DNA of 64,000 bases, taken from RPQJ01 sp963777725 (GTDB lineage: Bacteria > Pseudomonadota > Gammaproteobacteria > Steroidobacterales > Steroidobacteraceae). The DNA lies in assembly GCA_963777725.1 (NCBI GenBank), contig CAVZRR010000001.1:186001-250000 (forward strand). The letters run 5' to 3'. Both the position numbers and the translations under genes were made by a program. Shown here in pieces: positions 1-10,858 of the stretch (positions within the stretch are counted from its first letter, which is position 1; each line of letters begins with the position of its first letter). The notes below the pieces were generated by a model. That model was not told the DNA's origin, ran no database searches, and worked only from the letters and a program-made list of their open reading frames with translations.

Positions 1-676
1 CGACGCGCAGCGCCTCGAGCCCCGTGGGTCCGGAAAACAACGCCGCGGGTGGTTCAAAGCGACGCACCGCAGGTTCCACGCGCGGGTCACCCGCCGCGAT
101 GTAGGGCGGGTTGCTGACGATGACGTCGAACATACGTTGCGACAGGGGCTCGTACCACGAGCCCGCGGCGAACTCGACGCGTGACCCGAGCGACAGGCGC
201 GCTGCGTTGAGCCGCGCCGCGTCCAGCGCTGCGCTCGAGTCGTCGGTCGCGACGACCCGCGCGAGTGGTCGCTCCGTTGCGATCGCAAGGGCCACGGCAC
301 CGCTGCCAGTGGCCAGATCGAGTACTTCGCAGGAGCGATCGGCCGGGAGATGCGCCAGCGCACGCTCGACCAGCAACTCGGTCTCGGGTCGCGGGATCAG
401 CACCCCCGGGCCGACCGCGAGCGGCAGTGACCAGAACTCCTTCTCGCCGAGGATGTACGCGACCGGCTCGCCCTGGGCCCGGCGCGTCACGTGCGACTCG
501 TAACGATCGGTGGCCTCGCAGTCGAGGATGCGTTGCTCGGGATGAGCGAGCAGGAATGCTCGCGTGCGGCCGAGCGCAGCGCCGAGCAGGATCTCCGCCT
601 CATGGCGCGGATCGTCGGCGACCCGGCCGAGGCGCGCGGCGCCCTCGTCGAGCAATTCGCGGATCTCGGTGGCCAT
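1..676 (-). CDS. prmC: Release factor glutamine methyltransferase PrmC (3' end outside window)
   Basis: The enzyme N5-methylates the glutamine of the GGQ motif in class I release factors, using SAM. The visible 225 codons start MATEIRELLDEG and contain an LDLATGSGAVALA-type SAM-binding loop and the diagnostic VSNPPYIA substrate motif near the left edge. The C-terminus lies beyond position 1. The gene follows its substrate gene prfA on the same strand with an 18-base gap, the usual hemA-prfA-prmC order. No frame break is seen in the visible part. Confidence 0.93.
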   Translation of the reverse strand, partial: MATEIRELLDEGAARLGRVADDPRHEAEILLGAALGRTRAFLLAHPEQRILDCEATDRYESHVTRRAQGEPVAYILGEKEFWSLPLAVGPGVLIPRPETELLVERALAHLPADRSCEVLDLATGSGAVALAIATERPLARVVATDDSSAALDAARLNAARLSLGSRVEFAAGSWYEPLSQRMFDVIVSNPPYIAAGDPRVEPAVRRFEPPAALFSGPTGLEALRV

Positions 677-694
677 CGGTCGACTGCCTCGACC

Positions 695-1773
<1,079 letters not shown>

Positions 1774-1774
<1 letters not shown>

Positions 1775-3024
1775 CAGTCGTGGTCGAGCCGGTAAATGTC
1801 GGCGATGGTTTCGATGATCTCCGAGTCGCCGCTCTCGGCGGCATCGCGCAGTCGCTGGCTCGGGGCGTGGATCAGCCGGTTGGTCAGCGTCGCGGACAGG
1901 AAGTCGAGGACTTCGTCGCTGCTGCGGCCGGCCGCGAGCATGCGTCGCGCCTGGTCGAGCGTGTGCTGGCGCGTGCGCTCGGCTTCTTCGCGCAGCCGGC
2001 GGATCGTCGGTGCCGCGCTGCGGGTGCGCAGCCGCATCTCGAAGCGGTCCACTTCGGTGGCGATCATCTGGTCCGCCTCGCGCGCCGCCTGGCGCCGGTT
2101 CTCCATGTTCTCGTTCACGACCGACTGCAGGTCGTCCACGGTGAACAGGTAGACGTCCTCGAGCTGGGCCACCTCGGGCTCGATGTCGCGCGGCACGGCG
2201 ATGTCGACCATGAAGATCGGGCGGCGCTTGCGGGCCCGCAGCGCGTCCGCCGCCATCGCGCGCGTGATGATCGCGTTCGGGCTCGCCGTGGACGCGACGA
2301 CGATGTCCGCCTCGCGCAGGTGCGCGGGGATGTCGTCGAGACTGATCGCAAAGCCCTGGAATTCCGCGGCGAGCTCGCGGGCGCGGTCGATGCTGCGGTT
2401 CGCGACGATCATCCGCCGCAGGCCGTCCGCGTGCAGGTGACGCGCCGCCAGCGCGATCGTCTCGCCGGCGCCGACCATCAACGCCGTGCGATTTTCGAAG
2501 CTCGCGAACACGTTCTTCGCCATCGCGACCGCGGCGGAGGCCACCGACACCGCGTTGGCGCCGATCTGGGTCTCGGTCCGGACGCGTTTCGCCACCGAGA
2601 ACGCAGCCTGGAAGATCCGGTTCAGCATCGGGCCGGTGGTGCCCGCGTCCTGCGCGGTGCGGTACGCGTCCTTGAGCTGGCCGAGGATCTGCGGCTCGCC
2701 GAGCACCATCGAGTCGAGTCCCGAGGCGACCGAGAACGCATGCGCGACCGCGCGCATGTCGTCGAGCCGGTACAGGCAGTGGTGAATGCTCGAGCCGAGC
2801 TGGTGGTAGCTCTGCAGCCACTCGGCGAGCTCGCCATCGCCGGACTCGGTGACGCAGTACAGCTCGGTCCGGTTGCACGTCGAAACGATCACGGCTTCTT
2901 GAATCGCGGGCAGGCTCGCGAGCTCGCGCAGCGCGTCCGGGACGCGCGACGGCTCGAAGACCACGCGTTCGCGCACGTCGACGGGCGCGGTGCGGTGGTT
3001 GATACCGACGACGACGAGGGACAT
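1774..3024 (-). CDS. hemA: Glutamyl-tRNA reductase
   Basis: This is the first committed step of C5-pathway tetrapyrrole synthesis, reducing Glu-tRNA to glutamate-1-semialdehyde. The chosen start gives MSLVVVGINHRTAPVDVRE, the canonical N-terminus; an in-frame upstream start at 3078 would add 18 unconserved residues. The catalytic cysteine lies in STCNRTELYC, the NADPH site in LMVGAGETIALAARH, and a dimerisation helix forms the C-terminus. About 416 residues is normal. It heads the hemA-prfA-prmC run and is divergent from the TPR lipoprotein gene. Confidence 0.97.
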
Positions 3025-3098
3025 CCAGTTACCGGGCGCGGAAATCGCGAAATTCTGGTTGATGGCCGGGAGCAACACAAGCTCGGCGGCGGTTCCGC

Positions 3099-3104
3099 TA
3101 TAGT
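3099..3104 (+). promoter_or_regulatory. Possible -10 box for the TPR lipoprotein-lolB-ispE operon
   Basis: TATAGT lies in the short divergent spacer, 9 bases before the ATG at 3114. No convincing -35 is visible. If used, the transcript would start almost at the ATG, or give a leader of about 18 bases if the in-frame ATG at 3129 is the true start. Confidence 0.3.
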
Positions 3105-3113
3105 GCGCGGCCT

Positions 3114-4799
3114 ATGCGGACAACCCTGATGCGCGCCCGGTGCCCTCTCGTGATCGCAGGCCTGGTCCTGCTGGCGGCCTGTGCTGCGACGCCCGGCGCC
3201 CGGAACGGCGCGGAAACGGCGAACCTCGATCCGGATGCCCTGCTGGCCAATGGCGACGCGGCGCTCGAGCGCAACGAGCTGCCGGAGGCCGCCCTGAGCT
3301 ACCGGCGCGCCGCCGAGGTGTCGGACGACGAGATGGTCGCCGAGCAGGCCACCCGGGCGGCCTTCGATCATTCGCAGATGCAGGAGGCCGCGCTGGCCGC
3401 GGAGCGCTGGCTGGTCCTGAACCCCACCAGCGAGCAGGCGCGGCGCTACGCCGGCGTGGCGGCGCTCGAATTGCACCGTCTCGACGTGGCGGAAAGCCAC
3501 TTCGCATCGCTGCTCGAGACCTCGTACCTGAGCCCGGCGGCGGGCTTTCTCGCACTGCTGCCGGTCGTGATCGACCACGGCACGCCGCCCGACGTGACCG
3601 AGTTGTTCAAGCGGCTCGCGGCGCGCCACCCGACGGTCGCCGAGGGGCAGTACGCGCTCGGCAGCGCGGCGCTGCGTTCCGAGAACCTCGGCCTGGCGCT
3701 CGCGAGCGCGCAGAGCGCCGTGCAGAAGGCGCCTTACTGGATACCAGCCAAGATGCTGCTGGCGCGGACGCTGATCGCATCCGGTGAAGAGCAGGCCGGC
3801 CTCGAGTCGGCTCGCGAGCTCGTGATGGCGCCGGAGGCCGACGTGGCGACGCACCTCGAGTACGCGCTGCTGCTGGCCGCCACCGGTCGCATCGACGAGG
3901 CGCGCGCGATGCTGACGCCGTACGCCTCCGGACCCACGGTGATCCCCGGCGCAGTCCGCAGCCTGGGCGCGCTGGACCTCGACCAGGGCGATCTCGACGC
4001 GGCGAACGCCCGCTTCGAGGACCTGCTTTCGACCGGCGCGCAGGCGTACGAGGCGCTGTATTTCCTGGGCAACATCGCGGATCGTCGCGATGACGCCGAG
4101 CGGGCGCTGCGCTACTACACGCGCGTCACGGGCGGCGATTACGCGCTCGCTGCCCAGAGTCGCGTCGCCCGCATCAAGGCCGAGCAGTCGGGACTGGATG
4201 TGGGGTTGGCGCACCTCGACGAGTTCCAGCGCGGCCATCCCCAGCGCGGCCCCGAGGTCGTCGCGGCGCGAGCCGGCCTCGCCAGCGCGATCGGCGAGAA
4301 TTCGCGCTCGCTCGAGATCCTCGACGCCGGGCTCGTGCAGTATCCGGACTCCTTCGACCTGCGCATGGCGCGCGTCTTCGCCTACGAGCGCGCGGGCAAG
4401 CCGGAAGCCGCGATCCGCGAGCTGCGCAAGCTCATCAAGGACCGTCCCGACGACGCCGTGGTGCAGAACGCGCTGGGCTACACGCTGGCAGATCGCGACC
4501 AGAGCCTGGACGAAGCCGCAGCGCTGGTCGGTGCAGCGCTGGCACAGACTCCGGACAGCGCAGCCGTGCTCGACAGCATGGGCTGGGTGCGCTTCCGGCA
4601 GGGCCGATTTCCCGAAGCGCTCGAGTACCTGATGCGCGCGCGCGAACTCGGCGACGACGCGGAGATCGACCTGCACCTCGGTGAAGTGCAGTGGGCCCTC
4701 GGCAATCGGGACGAGGCTCGCAAGACCTGGCGAGAGGCGCTGCAGCGCCAGCCGGAAAATGCCCGTCTCAAGGAGCGCCTCGAGCGCGCGGGACCGTGA
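3114..4799 (+). CDS. TPR-repeat lipoprotein upstream of lolB
   Basis: The 561-residue product begins with a short basic segment, a hydrophobic stretch and the lipobox VLLAAC (Cys23; Cys18 if the ATG at 3129 is used), so it is predicted to be an envelope lipoprotein. The rest is tetratricopeptide-type helical repeats, for example in the segments starting LDPDALLANGDAALERN, RRYAGVAALELH and VVQNALGYTLADRDQ. TPR proteins at this site next to lolB are common in gammaproteobacteria; they are scaffolds whose partner is unknown. The stop overlaps the lolB GTG (GTGA), indicating a translationally coupled operon. Confidence 0.85.
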   Translation: MRTTLMRARCPLVIAGLVLLAACAATPGARNGAETANLDPDALLANGDAALERNELPEAALSYRRAAEVSDDEMVAEQATRAAFDHSQMQEAALAAERWLVLNPTSEQARRYAGVAALELHRLDVAESHFASLLETSYLSPAAGFLALLPVVIDHGTPPDVTELFKRLAARHPTVAEGQYALGSAALRSENLGLALASAQSAVQKAPYWIPAKMLLARTLIASGEEQAGLESARELVMAPEADVATHLEYALLLAATGRIDEARAMLTPYASGPTVIPGAVRSLGALDLDQGDLDAANARFEDLLSTGAQAYEALYFLGNIADRRDDAERALRYYTRVTGGDYALAAQSRVARIKAEQSGLDVGLAHLDEFQRGHPQRGPEVVAARAGLASAIGENSRSLEILDAGLVQYPDSFDLRMARVFAYERAGKPEAAIRELRKLIKDRPDDAVVQNALGYTLADRDQSLDEAAALVGAALAQTPDSAAVLDSMGWVRFRQGRFPEALEYLMRARELGDDAEIDLHLGEVQWALGNRDEARKTWREALQRQPENARLKERLERAGP

Positions 4800-5401
4800 A
4801 GCGTGCCGCAGCCGCGGTCCTTGCCATGCTGCTGCTCGGGGGTTGCGCCCCGACGTTGCGGGCGCCGGAGCCGGGCGTGCGCCCGGATGCGGCGATCCTG
4901 CAGCACTGGACGGCCAGTGGTCGGCTGGCGCTGGCCGCGGACGGCGAGGGCGGCAGCGGCTCGTTCATCTGGAACCAGCGCGAGGGCGTGACCGAGCTGG
5001 ACATCCGCGGCCCGCTGGGCGCGGGCGCGCTGCAGATCCACGCAACTGAGCAAACCTTGTCGGTCGCGGACGGTACTGGCCGCACGCTGGATCCGGAAGC
5101 GGCACGCGCCTATCTGCAGGCGCGGCTCGGCGCCGACGTGCCCTGGGATCGCCTGCGTTACTGGATGCTGGGCGTGCCGGCGCCGGACGCGCCCGCCGAG
5201 GTCTCGGTCGCCGACGCGCCGCCCTGGCGCGTCATCGCGCAGTCGGGCTGGCGGATCGGCTACGACGCGTTCGTGACGACGGCCAACGGTTCCCTGCCAC
5301 AGCGTTTCACGGCCAGCCGCGACTCAGTGCGGGTCAAGGTGATCGTCGATACCTGGGCCGTGCCTGCGAACCCGCAGCCCGCGGACGGTGGAGTGCGCTG
5401 A
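4796..5401 (+). CDS. lolB: Outer-membrane lipoprotein receptor LolB
   Basis: LolB accepts lipoproteins from LolA and inserts them in the outer membrane. From the GTG at 4796 the product is about 201 residues with a signal and lipobox AMLLLGGC. The LolB-like features ASGRLALAADGEGGSGSFIW, the ELDIRGPLGAGALQIH strand and the C-terminal RFTASRDSVRVKVIVDTW are visible. A longer reading back to 4691 would put 35 unrelated residues before the signal peptide and is rejected. The end overlaps the ispE ATG (TGATG). Confidence 0.92.
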   Translation: MKRAAAAVLAMLLLGGCAPTLRAPEPGVRPDAAILQHWTASGRLALAADGEGGSGSFIWNQREGVTELDIRGPLGAGALQIHATEQTLSVADGTGRTLDPEAARAYLQARLGADVPWDRLRYWMLGVPAPDAPAEVSVADAPPWRVIAQSGWRIGYDAFVTTANGSLPQRFTASRDSVRVKVIVDTWAVPANPQPADGGVR

Positions 5402-6286
5402 TGGTCGGGGACGAGCTGCTCGGCGGACCGGAGCCGTGGCCCGCCCCCGGCAAGTTGAACCTGTTCCTGCACGTGGTCGGGCGCCGGCGCGGACGGTTAC
5501 CACCTGCTGCAGACGGCGTTCCAGTTCATCGACCTGAGCGACGAACTTCGCTTCTGGAAGCGTCCGGCTGGCGTCATCGAGCGAATGGGCGAGGTTCCCG
5601 GCGTACCGGCGGATCTCGATTTGAGTGTTCGTGCAGCCCGCGCGCTCGCTGCGGCATCAAAGGATGTCGGGGTGGCAATCGAGGTGCGAAAGCGCCTGCC
5701 GATCGGCGGTGGAGTGGGCGGCGGGAGCTCGAATGCCGCCACGACGCTGGTCGCCTTGAATCGGCTCTGGGGACTCGACCTACAGTCGGACGCGCTGGCG
5801 CGACTCGGCCTCTCGCTCGGCGCCGACGTGCCGGTGTTCGTGCACGGGTCCGCGGCGTGGGCCGAAGGCGTCGGTGAGCGCCTGACGCCGGTCGACTTTC
5901 CCGAGCCCGTCTTCCTGCTGATCCAGCCCGGCGTCTCCGTCAGCACTGCGGCGGTGTTCGGAGCCGCTGAATTGACAAGGGATACCCCCGTACTCACAAT
6001 TCGCGGTTTCCTGACGACGGGCGGACGCAACGACTGCGAGGCGGTCGTCCGACGGCGCTTTCCCGAGGTGGCCGAGGCCCTCGACTGGCTGGGAAGCCAT
6101 GCAGCAGCGAGGCTCACGGGCACCGGCTCGTGCGTGTTCGCGGCAATGCCCGACGAGGAGAGCGCACGCGCGGCCCTCGAAGCGATGCCGCGCCGCTGGA
6201 AGGGATACGTGGTGCGCGGCTTGAACCGCTCGCCGCTGGTTGCGCGGAGCCGGCTCGAGCAAGACCGATCCGGGTCCGGCCGCTGA
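5401..6286 (+). CDS. ispE: 4-diphosphocytidyl-2-C-methyl-D-erythritol kinase (one frame break)
   Basis: IspE is the GHMP kinase of the MEP isoprenoid pathway. The N-terminus reads WPAPGKLNLFLHVVGRR; the conserved continuation ADGYHLLQTAFQFIDLSDEL is in the +1 frame, so one extra base lies at about 5482-5489 in a GC-palindromic stretch. After that the GHMP glycine loop LPIGGGVGGGSSNAATTL and the motif LTGTGSCVFA are intact. This gene is normally essential and everything around the break is conserved, so a sequence error is more likely than inactivation. It lies between lolB and tRNA-Gln/prs as expected. Confidence 0.9.
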
Positions 6287-6295
6287 CGAATTCGC

Positions 6296-6370
6296 TGGGG
6301 TGTCGCCAAGCGGTAAGGCAGCGGGTTTTGATCCCGCCATTCGGAGGTTCGAATCCTTCCACCCCAGCCA
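6296..6370 (+). tRNA. tRNA-Gln (anticodon TTG)
   Basis: The 75-base sequence folds as a cloverleaf. The acceptor arms TGGGGTG and CACCCCA pair, the anticodon stem GCGGG/CCCGC encloses the loop TTTTGAT with anticodon TTG at 6328-6330, the T arm carries GGTTCGAATCC, and CCA is encoded. It sits in the 110-base gap between ispE and prs, a position seen in many gammaproteobacteria. Confidence 0.95.
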
Positions 6371-6396
6371 TTGAGGCTGACGACGGAGAGAGCGTG

Positions 6397-7352
<956 letters not shown>

Positions 7353-7374
<22 letters not shown>

Positions 7375-7457
7375 GGGATAGTGATCAGAGGTGCCGCTGC
7401 TGCTTCAACGCCAGCCGGTCCCTCTTCACTATCCGCCATCCCCTATCCCCTATCCCC
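7353..7457. repeat. G-rich heptamer array (GGGGATA)4 with an inverted C-rich partner
   Basis: Positions 7353-7380 hold four perfect GGGGATA units on the prs sense strand. Positions 7430-7457 hold the complementary TATCCCC units (one degenerate). The segments between continue the pairing (GGATAGTGA..GAGG with CCTCTTCACTATCC), leaving a loop of about 28 bases, so the RNA could form a long hairpin. The G strand alone, four G4 runs with 3-base loops, is an ideal G-quadruplex motif. It forms the 3' end of prs and lies 66 bases before rplY. Related arrays occur at 22064 and 39303. Confidence 0.9.
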
Positions 7458-7523
7458 GTTCCCTGGCGCCGTCGGACTTGGTCGCGAGTCGACGGCATGT
7501 TGTGTCGTTAATCGGAGTTACCC

Positions 7524-8228
7524 ATGAAGACCTCTTTCGAACTCGCCGCCGAGTTCCGTGACGTCGAGGGCAAAGGTGCGAGCCGCCGCCTGCGTCGCGA
7601 GAACAAGGTGCCTGCCATCCTCTACGGTGGCCATCGTGAGCCGCGCGCGCTGGCGCTCGATCACACCAAGCTGCTCGTCATGCTGGACAACGAGCGGTTC
7701 TACTCGACGATCCTCAACCTGAAGGTCGGCGACGTGAGCCAGGCCGCCGTGCTGAAGGACGTGCAGCGGCATCCGGCGAAGAACGCCGTGCTGCACGTGG
7801 ATCTCCAGCGCGTGCTCGAGAACGAGAAGATCCGCATCACGATCCCGCTGCACTTCAAGGGCGAGGCGGCGGCGCCGGGCGTCAAGGCGGGCGGCATCGT
7901 CTCGCACCTGCGCAACGACGTCGAGGTGAGCTGCCTGCCGAAGGACCTGCCGGAATTCATCGACGTCGACCTGTCGGGCGTCGAGATGAACCAGATGGTC
8001 TACCTTGCGGATCTCGTGGTGCCGGAAGGCGTCGAGATCCCCGAGCTCACCCACGGCCGTAACGCGCCGGTGGTTTCCATCCACCACGCGCGCGCCGAGG
8101 AAGTCGAGGCTCCGGGGGCCGAGGCGGCGGCGACGGCCGGTGCGGTCGCGGCGGCTCCCGCGGCAGCGCCTGCGGCTGCGGCTGCGGCCAAGCCCGCCGA
8201 AGCGAAGGGCAAGGAAGCGAAGAAGTAA
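7524..8228 (+). CDS. rplY: 50S ribosomal protein L25 (long, CTC-type)
   Basis: L25 binds 5S rRNA in the large subunit. The N-terminal domain shows ASRRLRREN and the VPAILYGG signature. A second beta domain follows, with LHVDLQRVLENEKIRITIPLHF and VEVSCLPKDLPEFIDVDLS, as in the general stress (CTC) form. The last 50 residues are an alanine-rich, lysine-ended tail typical of high-GC species. The start has CGGAG nine bases upstream. It is separated from prs by the repeat array and followed by a strong terminator. Confidence 0.96.
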   Translation: MKTSFELAAEFRDVEGKGASRRLRRENKVPAILYGGHREPRALALDHTKLLVMLDNERFYSTILNLKVGDVSQAAVLKDVQRHPAKNAVLHVDLQRVLENEKIRITIPLHFKGEAAAPGVKAGGIVSHLRNDVEVSCLPKDLPEFIDVDLSGVEMNQMVYLADLVVPEGVEIPELTHGRNAPVVSIHHARAEEVEAPGAEAAATAGAVAAAPAAAPAAAAAAKPAEAKGKEAKK

Positions 8229-8250
8229 CCGGCCCGCGGGCCGGAGGATG

Positions 8251-8282
8251 CGGGCCGCCCTCCGGGGCGGCCCGGTCTTTTT
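8251..8282 (+). terminator. Rho-independent terminator after rplY
   Basis: CGGGCCGCC (8251-8259) pairs with GGCGGCCCG (8266-8274) around a six-base loop, followed by a T-rich run at 8276-8282. It ends just before pth, so pth is either read-through or has its own start. Confidence 0.85.
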
Positions 8283-8294
8283 CGGGACTCCACC

Positions 8295-8888
8295 ATGGCA
8301 GGCACACCGCTCGCGATCATCGTCGGACTCGGCAATCCGGGCCCGGAGCATCGGCTCACGCGCCACAACGCGGGGTTCTGGTTCGTCGACGCGCTCGCTC
8401 GTGCCCAGGGCGCGCAGTTTCGCTCGCACGCGCGTTACCAGGGCGAGGTGTGCCGCGTTTCGCTCGACGGCCGTGATGTGACGCTGCTCAAGCCCCAGAC
8501 GTACATGAATCGCAGCGGGCTCTCGATCCGCTCGCTGCTCGATTACGTCAAGGCGCCGGTGAGTGAGCTGCTCGTCGTGCACGACGAGCTCGACCTGCCG
8601 CCCGGCACCGCGCGCTTCAAGCTCGGCGGCGGCCACGGCGGCCACAACGGGCTGCGCGACACGATCACGCACTGTGGCCCGGATTTCTGGCGGCTGCGCC
8701 TCGGGATCGGGCATCCGGGCGACAAGTCGCAGGTCATCGATTACGTGCTGCAGCGCGCGTCGCCGCAGGACGAGCAGTCGATCGTGCAGAGCGTCGACGC
8801 GGCGCTGCAGGCACTGCCGGTGTTCGTCCGCGATGGCGCGGAGAAAGCCATGCACGTGCTGCACTCCGCGAAGCTGGTGGCGCAGTAA
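8295..8888 (+). CDS. pth: Peptidyl-tRNA hydrolase
   Basis: Pth releases stalled peptidyl-tRNAs. The 197-residue protein matches the family: IIVGLGNPGPEH at the N-terminus with the substrate asparagine, the catalytic histidine in LTRHNAGFW, the LLKPQTYMNRSG segment, and VVHDELDLPPGTARFKLGGGHGGHNGLR with the catalytic aspartate. Neighbours rplY and ychF are the standard partners. Confidence 0.97.
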   Translation: MAGTPLAIIVGLGNPGPEHRLTRHNAGFWFVDALARAQGAQFRSHARYQGEVCRVSLDGRDVTLLKPQTYMNRSGLSIRSLLDYVKAPVSELLVVHDELDLPPGTARFKLGGGHGGHNGLRDTITHCGPDFWRLRLGIGHPGDKSQVIDYVLQRASPQDEQSIVQSVDAALQALPVFVRDGAEKAMHVLHSAKLVAQ

Positions 8889-8901
8889 TTTTTCAATACC
8901 T

Positions 8902-8935
8902 CTCCCGCACGTCGGGAGCGGTCGGCCACAGGCCG
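8902..8935. repeat. Pair of short hairpins between pth and ychF
   Basis: CTCCCG/CGGGAG (8902-8907, 8913-8918) and CGGCC/GGCCG (8923-8927, 8931-8935) form two adjacent hairpins just before the ychF start. The sequence resembles the CCCTCTCCC...GGGTGAGGG type intergenic palindromes common in proteobacteria. No T-run follows, so it does not look like a terminator. Confidence 0.5.
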
Positions 8936-8946
8936 GGTGAGGGCTC

Positions 8947-10041
8947 TTGGGAATCAAATGCGGAATCGTCGGGCTGCCGAACGTCGGCAAGTCCACACTG
9001 TTCAACGCGGTGACGCAGGCGCAAAACGCCGCGGCGGCCAACTACCCGTTCTGCACGATCGACCCGAACGTCGGCGTCGTGCCGGTGCCGGACCTGCGCC
9101 TGAAGGCGCTCGCAGACATCGTGAAGCCGGAGAAGATCCTGCCCACGACCGTCGAGTTCGTGGACATCGCGGGCCTCGTGGCCGGCGCCTCCAAGGGCGA
9201 GGGGCTCGGCAACAAGTTCCTGTCGCACATCCGCGAGACCGATGCCGTGGCGCACGTGGTGCGCTGCTTCGTCAACGACGACGTCGTGCACGTCGCGGGC
9301 CGCATCGATCCGCTCGCGGACATCGACGTCATCAACACCGAGCTGGCGCTGGCGGATCTCGACACGGTCGAGCGCGGCCTGCAGCGGGCCGAGAAGGCGT
9401 CGAAGGCGGGCGACAAGGACGCGATCCGGTTGCGCGACCTGTTGAAGCGCATGCGCGAGCACCTCGATGCCGGCAACCCCGCGCGGACGCTGGCGATGGA
9501 CGCTGCCGAGCGGCCGCTGCTGCGCGAACTGCATCTGATCACGGTCAAGCCGCTGATGTACGTGGCGAACGTCGCGGAGAACGGCTTCAAGGACAATCCG
9601 TACCTGGACGTCGTGCAGAAGCGGGCGGACGCGGAGGGCGCCGACGTCGTGCCGGTGTGCGCCGCCATCGAGTCCGAGATCGCACAGCTCGACCTCGCCG
9701 ACCGGCAGGCGTTCCTCGAGGAACTGGGTCTGCACGAGCCCGGGCTGGATCGCGTCATCCGCGCCGCCTACCACCTGCTCGGCCTGCTGACGTTCTTCAC
9801 GGCCGGGGTCAAGGAAGTGCGCGCCTGGACGACCCACATCGGCGCGCTGGCGCCGCAGGCGGCCGGCGAGATTCACACGGATTTCGAGAAGGGCTTCATC
9901 CGCGCCGAGGTGATCTCCTACGACGATTTCATCGCCTGCAAGGGCGAGCAGGGCGCCAAGGAGGCGGGCAAGATGCGGCTCGAGGGCAAGGAGTACGTCG
10001 TCCGGGAAGGCGACGTGATGCACTTTCGCTTCAACGTCTGA
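8947..10041 (+). CDS. ychF: Redox-regulated ATPase/GTPase YchF
   Basis: YchF is an Obg-family P-loop protein that prefers ATP and binds ribosomes. The start is a TTG giving MGIKCGIVGLPNVGKSTLFN, which matches the universally conserved N-terminus; no alternative ATG exists before the P-loop. The G2/G3 segments (FVDIAGLVAGASKGEGLGNKF), the NVAENG region that replaces the NKxD motif and a C-terminal TGS domain (LLTFFTAGVKEVRAW through GDVMHFRFNV) are present. Length 364 is normal. Confidence 0.97.
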   Translation: MGIKCGIVGLPNVGKSTLFNAVTQAQNAAAANYPFCTIDPNVGVVPVPDLRLKALADIVKPEKILPTTVEFVDIAGLVAGASKGEGLGNKFLSHIRETDAVAHVVRCFVNDDVVHVAGRIDPLADIDVINTELALADLDTVERGLQRAEKASKAGDKDAIRLRDLLKRMREHLDAGNPARTLAMDAAERPLLRELHLITVKPLMYVANVAENGFKDNPYLDVVQKRADAEGADVVPVCAAIESEIAQLDLADRQAFLEELGLHEPGLDRVIRAAYHLLGLLTFFTAGVKEVRAWTTHIGALAPQAAGEIHTDFEKGFIRAEVISYDDFIACKGEQGAKEAGKMRLEGKEYVVREGDVMHFRFNV

Positions 10042-10051
10042 CCCGCAGCCG

Positions 10052-10067
10052 TCTCGCCGAGGCGAGA
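10052..10067 (+). terminator. Weak hairpin after ychF
   Basis: TCTCGC/GCGAGA closes a four-base loop 10 bases after the ychF stop, followed by TTGGTTGG. It lacks a real T-tract, so it is at best a weak terminator. Confidence 0.3.
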
Positions 10068-10189
10068 TTGGTTGGCTTCCGGGCGGGTTCGGGTGGGGGT
10101 CCTTGTCCTTGACTACCCCCTCTTGCGCCCGGAAAATTCGCGCCCCCATCGGTCCGGGTACAATTCCGGCGGGCAGAGACGAACCTCGT

Positions 10190-10266
<77 letters not shown>

Positions 10267-10465
10267 CATTCCCTGACGCCTCACTCCGTCAGCCCGCCGC
10301 ATTGACGAAATCGCTGCGGGATTATGTTTACTCGAGCTTGTGGCGCAGTTGGCGTCGGCGTAGAACTCGCGCGTCGCGGCCGCGCGGGCGTAGCGCGCCG
10401 AGCGGTGCGGACCGCATGTCGAAGATCCAAGACGCGGCGCGACTCATGGAAGGGGCAAGATCGCG
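10267..10465. other. 199-base gap after the tRNA
   Basis: No coding frame with family resemblance was recognised. A small hairpin CTGACG/CGTCAG (10272-10291) could end the tRNA transcript. TTGACG at 10302-10307 with an AT-rich ATTATGTTTA 14-16 bases later is a possible promoter for the small gene downstream. Confidence 0.4.
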
Positions 10466-10826
10466 GTGTTCAAGCTTTCAACCTGGTGGCAGAGCAAGCG
10501 CAGTCAGGCCAAAGTGCGCTTGCCCGGCCGCCGCGTGCAGATCCAGCGCGTCGTGAATCCGTACCATGCGGTGAGTATCGAGGCCGGTCCAGGCTGTTGC
10601 GAAACGGCGCAGAATCTTCGCAGGCCGGCGGTTTCTCACCTGGGAAGCGCCGTCCGTGCCGCAGCCGACCTGCGACGTCGAAGCGTGTCATTGCCGATAC
10701 CTCCATCACGACGACCGTCGCGACAGATCCGATCGGCGGCATCGAGATTCCTGCGACCGAAGTTCCCAGTTGGCGAGGGTCGGAGATCGTCGTGGGGGCC
10801 GTGGGCGGAGAGTGACGGACCGTTGA
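10466..10826 (+). CDS. Small conserved protein with a CxxxxCxC motif (one frame break)
   Basis: From a GTG with AAGGGG about ten bases upstream, the first frame reads RRVQIQRVVNPYHAVSIEAG then CCETAQNL. The second frame continues RRFLTWEAPSVPQPTCD then VEACHCRYLHHDDRRD and stops at 10824-10826. The two parts join at about 10620-10626 with one extra base. The combined pattern (AVSI..G..C..A..L..RRFL..EAP..P...CD...C.CRY.HH.DRR) is one I recognise from short conserved proteobacterial proteins of unknown function; the Cys/His pattern suggests a metal site. About 118 residues. Confidence 0.6.
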
Positions 10827-10858
10827 TTCCGGGTCGGACCGGCGACGCGTAACTCGGT

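Noticed and set aside
1780..3129. A 449-residue plus-strand open frame over hemA
   Set aside because: It mirrors the hemA codons, has no recognisable motif and no ribosome site.
10324..10815. A 163-residue plus-strand open frame after tRNA-Met
   Set aside because: It overlaps the better-supported small Cys/His protein in another frame and has no family resemblance.
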